Of a stretch of DNA of 22,775 nucleotides, positions 19,915-22,775 are shown piece after piece; the stretch's first letter is position 1; each line of letters starts with the position of its first letter. A program made the translations under genes and the position numbers. The notes beneath the pieces were generated by a model. The model was not told where the DNA came from. It saw nothing but the letters and a program-made list of their open reading frames with translations, and did not search any database. The stretch is from IMG/VR virus record IMGVR_UViG_3300036985_001830, positions 1 through 22,775 of that record, one strand, 5' to 3'. Source of the stretch: a virus.

Positions 19915-21539
19915 CAGTCTCAGTCACACACTCTACGCCTGCGGACGGCTCGTTTAGCGCGGCTGGCGCAACGGCTTGGGATGCTACGCACACGCTAACT
20001 GGTGTGGGTACGATGGCTGAGCAAGACGCCAACAATGTGGCTATCACTGGCGGCTCTATCACCGGCGTTACTGGCTTGGGAACAGTCACAAGTGTTGCGG
20101 CAACTGCTGGAACTGGTATCAGTGTTACAGGTAGCCCAATTACAACTAGTGGAACATTAGTTATTACTAACACTGCACCAGATCAGACTGTTGCGTTGAC
20201 CCAAGGCGGTACAACAACAATTACTGGCACTTACCCTAACTTCACCATTTCCTCTGCTGATCAGTTTCAAGGAACAGTTACTTCTGTAGGTGGCACAGGC
20301 ACGGTCAGCGGATTAACCTTGTCAGGTACGGTTACAGGTTCGGGAAACTTAACCCTTGGCGGCGCAATCACTGGATTTGCAACAAGTGGGGCAAATACAG
20401 ACATTACCTCTGTGGCGCTGACTACAGGCACAATATCCACGATTCCAACCAACAACACAGACATTGTTAACAAGCAGTACGCTGACGCAATTGCATCTGG
20501 CATTCACTTTCATGAAGCAGTGGCATTGGCAACTACTGCGGCTCTGCCAGCCAACACCTACAACAATGGAACATCTGGCGTAGGGGCAACACTTACGGCA
20601 ACCGCCAATGGCGCTTTGTCTGTGGACTCAACACTGACTGTTGTTGCAGAGCGAATACTGGTAAAAAATGAAGCTACTGGCGCAAATAACGGCGTGTACG
20701 TTGTCACACAAGTTGGTAGTGCTGGAACACCGTACATTCTGACCCGAGCAACTGATTTCAATACTGTTGGCACTGGAGTTAACCAGATTGATGAGGGAGA
20801 CTTCTTTCTTGTCACTAGCGGAACGGCTAACGTAAACACAGCTTGGGTGCAACAGACCCCTCCACCAATAACGATTGGCACAACAGCACTTGTTTTTCAG
20901 CAGTTTGCCGCACCAATTACCTATACAGCGGGTACAGGGTTAAATGAATCGCCAAGCTTCACATTTAATATTGCTAACACAGGAACGGCTGGCACATATG
21001 GCTCGGCATCGCAAATACCAGTCTTTACAACAAACGCTCAAGGACAAGTTACCTCAGTAACAAACACCCCTATTGCTGTTTTTACCCCAACTATTGATAG
21101 GCTAACGTCAACACAACAATCAACCACCACTGCTTTAGCTGATGTCACGCAATTGGTTGAGGCTTTGGTAGCAAACGCCACATACAGCATTAATTGCTTT
21201 GTAACATTCCAAAGTGCGGCGACTACCACTGGTTTAAACCTTGGATTTACCTCTCCAACAGGGTGTGTTTGCTCGGTTGAAGTGGTTGTTCCAGTCACCA
21301 CTACGGCGGCGGCTTCTCAGTTAAGAAAAATTTTCCCGAATGCAGCGGACATTAATACAGGTAACGTATTGGGAACTGGTGTGACTGCCATCAACACCAA
21401 TCAAACAGCAAGGATTTCAGGAATCATTACCAATGGCGCAAATGCTGGTAATTTCCAAGTCAGGTTTGCTACCGAGGTTGCTGCGTCTGCGGTAACCTTG
21501 CAAACCTCAAGTGTGATGGTTTTGGAGCGATTGGTTTAG
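19911..21539 (+). CDS. Repeat-rich fibre-like structural protein
   Basis: A 542-residue protein very rich in Thr, Gly, Ser, Ala and Val, with almost no charged residues in the first third. The N-terminal part carries repeats of the type GTVTSV...GTG (near 57-70 and 125-150), including GTVSGLTLSGTVTGSGNLTL, a motif common in phage tail proteins. NTDIVNKQYADAIASGIHFH (~180-200) resembles fibre domains that precede a trimeric stalk, followed by a domain with VAERILVKNEATGANNGVYV. A beta-helical host-recognition or head fibre is likely. Its DNA is visibly more AT-rich than the neighbouring genes, a hint of separate origin. Confidence 0.75.
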   Translation: MTVSVTHSTPADGSFSAAGATAWDATHTLTGVGTMAEQDANNVAITGGSITGVTGLGTVTSVAATAGTGISVTGSPITTSGTLVITNTAPDQTVALTQGGTTTITGTYPNFTISSADQFQGTVTSVGGTGTVSGLTLSGTVTGSGNLTLGGAITGFATSGANTDITSVALTTGTISTIPTNNTDIVNKQYADAIASGIHFHEAVALATTAALPANTYNNGTSGVGATLTATANGALSVDSTLTVVAERILVKNEATGANNGVYVVTQVGSAGTPYILTRATDFNTVGTGVNQIDEGDFFLVTSGTANVNTAWVQQTPPPITIGTTALVFQQFAAPITYTAGTGLNESPSFTFNIANTGTAGTYGSASQIPVFTTNAQGQVTSVTNTPIAVFTPTIDRLTSTQQSTTTALADVTQLVEALVANATYSINCFVTFQSAATTTGLNLGFTSPTGCVCSVEVVVPVTTTAAASQLRKIFPNAADINTGNVLGTGVTAINTNQTARISGIITNGANAGNFQVRFATEVAASAVTLQTSSVMVLERLV

Positions 21540-21541
21540 GT

Positions 21542-21658
21542 ATGAATGATTTCTACAACGGCGCTTTCTTTTCAGGCAGTTTCTTTTCTGCTATTATCAA
21601 CACCATTGAGCAGACTTTGGTCAAACTTCGGTCATTCACCGAAAGAAGGAGATTTTGA
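21542..21658 (+). CDS. Small aromatic phage protein (38 aa)
   Basis: A 38-residue ORF, MNDFYNGAFFSGSFFSAIIN..., rich in Phe and Gly. Short ORFs with this FYxGxFFxGxFF pattern are frequent next to phage fibre genes in my memory. ATG 21542 has only a weak TAGG upstream. Its 3' end contains the strong ribosome binding site (AAGGAG) and a small hairpin (21627-21643) for the next gene. Function unknown. Confidence 0.5.
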   Translation: MNDFYNGAFFSGSFFSAIINTIEQTLVKLRSFTERRRF

Positions 21659-21964
21659 ATGGCAATTAACCTAAAGGCAATTACCTCTGTAATGGGGTAT
21701 CAGCAGATCACAAGTCTTAGCTCAGCCACTAAATTAACAGTACCTGCCAGAAATTTGACTGGTTTGGTAGGTACCCCTCGCATTGCGATCATCACCCCAG
21801 AAACCCAAACTGTGCGCTGGCGTGATGACGGCGTAGCACCTACCGCGTCTGTCGGTATGCCTTTGGCAGCAGGTGTTACTTTGCAATACGACGGCGACTT
21901 GTCTCAGATTCAATTTATTGAGCAAACCGCAGGCGCAAAGTTAAACGTTACTTACTACGCTTAA
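21659..21964 (+). CDS. Small virion protein, possible decoration protein
   Basis: A 101-residue beta-rich protein with AAGGAGAT before ATG 21659. The segment TVRWRDDGVAPTASVGMPLAAGV, then LQYDGDLSQIQFIEQTAGAK and VTYY, is a pattern I know from small proteins in phage structural modules. It may be a capsid decoration or adaptor protein made in large amounts, judging by the strong ribosome binding site. The role is inference. Confidence 0.7.
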   Translation: MAINLKAITSVMGYQQITSLSSATKLTVPARNLTGLVGTPRIAIITPETQTVRWRDDGVAPTASVGMPLAAGVTLQYDGDLSQIQFIEQTAGAKLNVTYYA

Positions 21965-21975
21965 AGGATTAAATC

Positions 21976-22473
21976 ATGGACTTTCATGGTGATGGCGGTT
22001 CTATGAACCACACTAATCTGATTGAGTACATTCAGAAACAACTGCCTGCGGACTTGACCACTTTGGTTAATCTGCAAAAAGAATTGGCTGAACGCCAAGG
22101 TGCAATGTCTGCGGTTCAAAATGCGTTGGCTGACCGTGAAACAGCCGCGCAAGAGTTGGCCACAGCCAAAGAACAAGCCGCTGCCTTGGTGGCCGCTGCC
22201 AAAGACAAAAACGACAAAGCCAAAATCAAGCTTGACGAATTGACTGCCCGTGAAGCCGAGTTGGCTGACCAGGTTAAAACGTTCAACGCAGATAGCGTTT
22301 CCCGTGAAACCGCACTGGCTGTTCGTGAATCCACATCCGATACCCGTGAGCTGCAACAGCGTGAGAACCAAGCCCGCTTGGATGCTGTTCAAGCCAAGTT
22401 GACTGCTGACCAAGCTTTGCTTGACTCTCGCGTTAAAGATTTCCAAGCCAAAGTTGCCGCATTGACGGCATAA
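21976..22473 (+). CDS. Long coiled-coil protein of the head module
   Basis: A 165-residue protein with AAAGGA before ATG 21976 (a second ATG at 22003 has no site). From about residue 20 to the end it is a nearly continuous Ala/Glu/Lys/Gln-rich helix, a strong coiled coil with few aromatic residues. It precedes the scaffold gene. It could be a scaffold partner or an internal virion protein; no family is recognised. Confidence 0.7.
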   Translation: MDFHGDGGSMNHTNLIEYIQKQLPADLTTLVNLQKELAERQGAMSAVQNALADRETAAQELATAKEQAAALVAAAKDKNDKAKIKLDELTAREAELADQVKTFNADSVSRETALAVRESTSDTRELQQRENQARLDAVQAKLTADQALLDSRVKDFQAKVAALTA

Positions 22474-22488
22474 TGGCCAAAACCCGTA

Positions 22489-22505
22489 CTGGTGAGGTTC
22501 ACCAG
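22489..22505 (+). other. Small hairpin before the scaffold gene
   Basis: CTGGTGA-GGT-TCACCAG forms a perfect 7-bp stem in the 51-bp gap between the coiled-coil gene and the scaffold gene, 19 bp before ATG 22525. No T-tract follows. It may affect translation or stability of the scaffold mRNA. A 19-codon ORF (22473-22532) also crosses this gap but has no other support. Confidence 0.35.
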
Positions 22506-22524
22506 GGAATCATTGAGATTCAAA

Positions 22525-22775
22525 ATGACTGAAGAAGTCCAACAACCCTTAGCGGAAGTAGACTCCGCGCTAGCTCCAGAAGTGACGGCCACTCCTGAGA
22601 CAAACATAATTGCGCCGGAAGTCGCTGAAGAAGCAAAAGAGCCATCGAAGGTTTTTACCCAAGAAGAGCTTGATGCAGCAATTGGCAAACGACTTGCAAG
22701 AGAACAACGTAAGTGGGAAAGAGAGCAGTCTCAACGTCAGGCGGAAGCCCAAACGCTAAGAGCGCCAGCCGAAAT
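22525..22775 (+). CDS. Phage scaffolding protein (3' partial)
   Basis: 83 codons are visible before the window ends. An acidic, Pro/Ala-rich, probably disordered start (MTEEVQQPLAEVDSALAPEV) is followed by KVFTQEELDAAIGKRLAREQ and a charged helix (RKWEREQSQRQAEAQ). The F(T/S)QEELDA...IGKRLAREQRKW pattern is typical of podovirus-type scaffold proteins that guide capsid assembly and are then removed. The major capsid gene is expected just downstream, outside the window. Confidence 0.8.
   Translation, partial: MTEEVQQPLAEVDSALAPEVTATPETNIIAPEVAEEAKEPSKVFTQEELDAAIGKRLAREQRKWEREQSQRQAEAQTLRAPAE

Noticed and set aside
22473-22532. A 19-codon ORF between the coiled-coil and scaffold genes
   Set aside because: No ribosome binding site of its own and no distinctive composition; the hairpin there is a simpler reading.
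1-22775. tRNA genes, integrase, transposase or insertion sequences
   Set aside because: None found by reading both strands; no GGTTCGANTCC-type T-arm with matching acceptor stem and no recombinase motifs.

Overview
This window looks like part of the genome of a tailed double-stranded DNA phage (Caudoviricetes). The P22-type portal gene suggests a podovirus-like virion. Genes are packed tightly with ATGA or TGATG overlaps and strong AGGAG-type ribosome binding sites. There is no tRNA, rRNA, integrase, transposase or CRISPR array that I can see. The host is probably a Gram-negative bacterium, because there is a nested Rz/Rz1 spanin pair, a second lipoprotein with a lipobox, and a peptidoglycan peptidase. 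A freshwater betaproteobacterial host is only a guess from the general look of the small proteins.

Region 1 (1-2001, + strand) is a lysis and membrane module: a coiled-coil/TM protein cut by the window edge, a TM/coiled-coil protein overlapped by a lipoprotein gene, a holin candidate, Rz with Rz1 fully embedded in another frame, and an M15 peptidase endolysin. Region 2 (1992-5523, - strand) is an operon of twelve genes. It begins with a VRR-NUC nuclease, a minimal cytosine-C5 methyltransferase and an SNF2-like helicase, followed by nine small genes of 40-65 codons linked by short overlaps. Several of these are below 60 codons and easy to miss.

Region 3 (5593-11733, + strand) is the replication module: a small protein, a Cas4/AddB-like DUF2800 nuclease, a conserved protein of unknown function, a family A DNA polymerase with proofreading domain, and a primase/SF3-helicase fusion. 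A divergent promoter region (5524-5592) separates regions 2 and 3. Region 4 (11779-14701, - strand) is a second operon of about thirteen mostly small genes. It has a near-consensus sigma70 promoter at 14752-14780, and two hairpins whose T-tracts face this strand lie at and beyond its end (11740-11760 and 9434-9453).

Region 5 (14781-15274) is a non-coding segment of about 500 bp that is rich in iteron-like repeats, inverted repeats and a G-quadruplex motif. It lies directly in front of the packaging genes and is the best candidate here for a packaging (pac/cos), replication-origin or control site. Region 6 (15275-22775, + strand) is packaging and morphogenesis: small and large terminase, a basic 50-residue protein, portal, a Dps/ferritin-like protein, a repeat-rich fibre-like protein, a small conserved protein, a possible decoration protein, a long coiled-coil protein and the start of the scaffold gene, which runs off the window.

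The most interesting items are: the repeat-dense segment before the terminase; the Dps-like ferroxidase residue pattern in a structural-module gene; a possible second TM/lipoprotein pair shaped like a spanin; the cysteine-cluster protein at 13607-14269; the uncharacterised small-gene cassette of region 4 with its opposing terminators; and a leucine at the position equivalent to E. coli Pol I F762.
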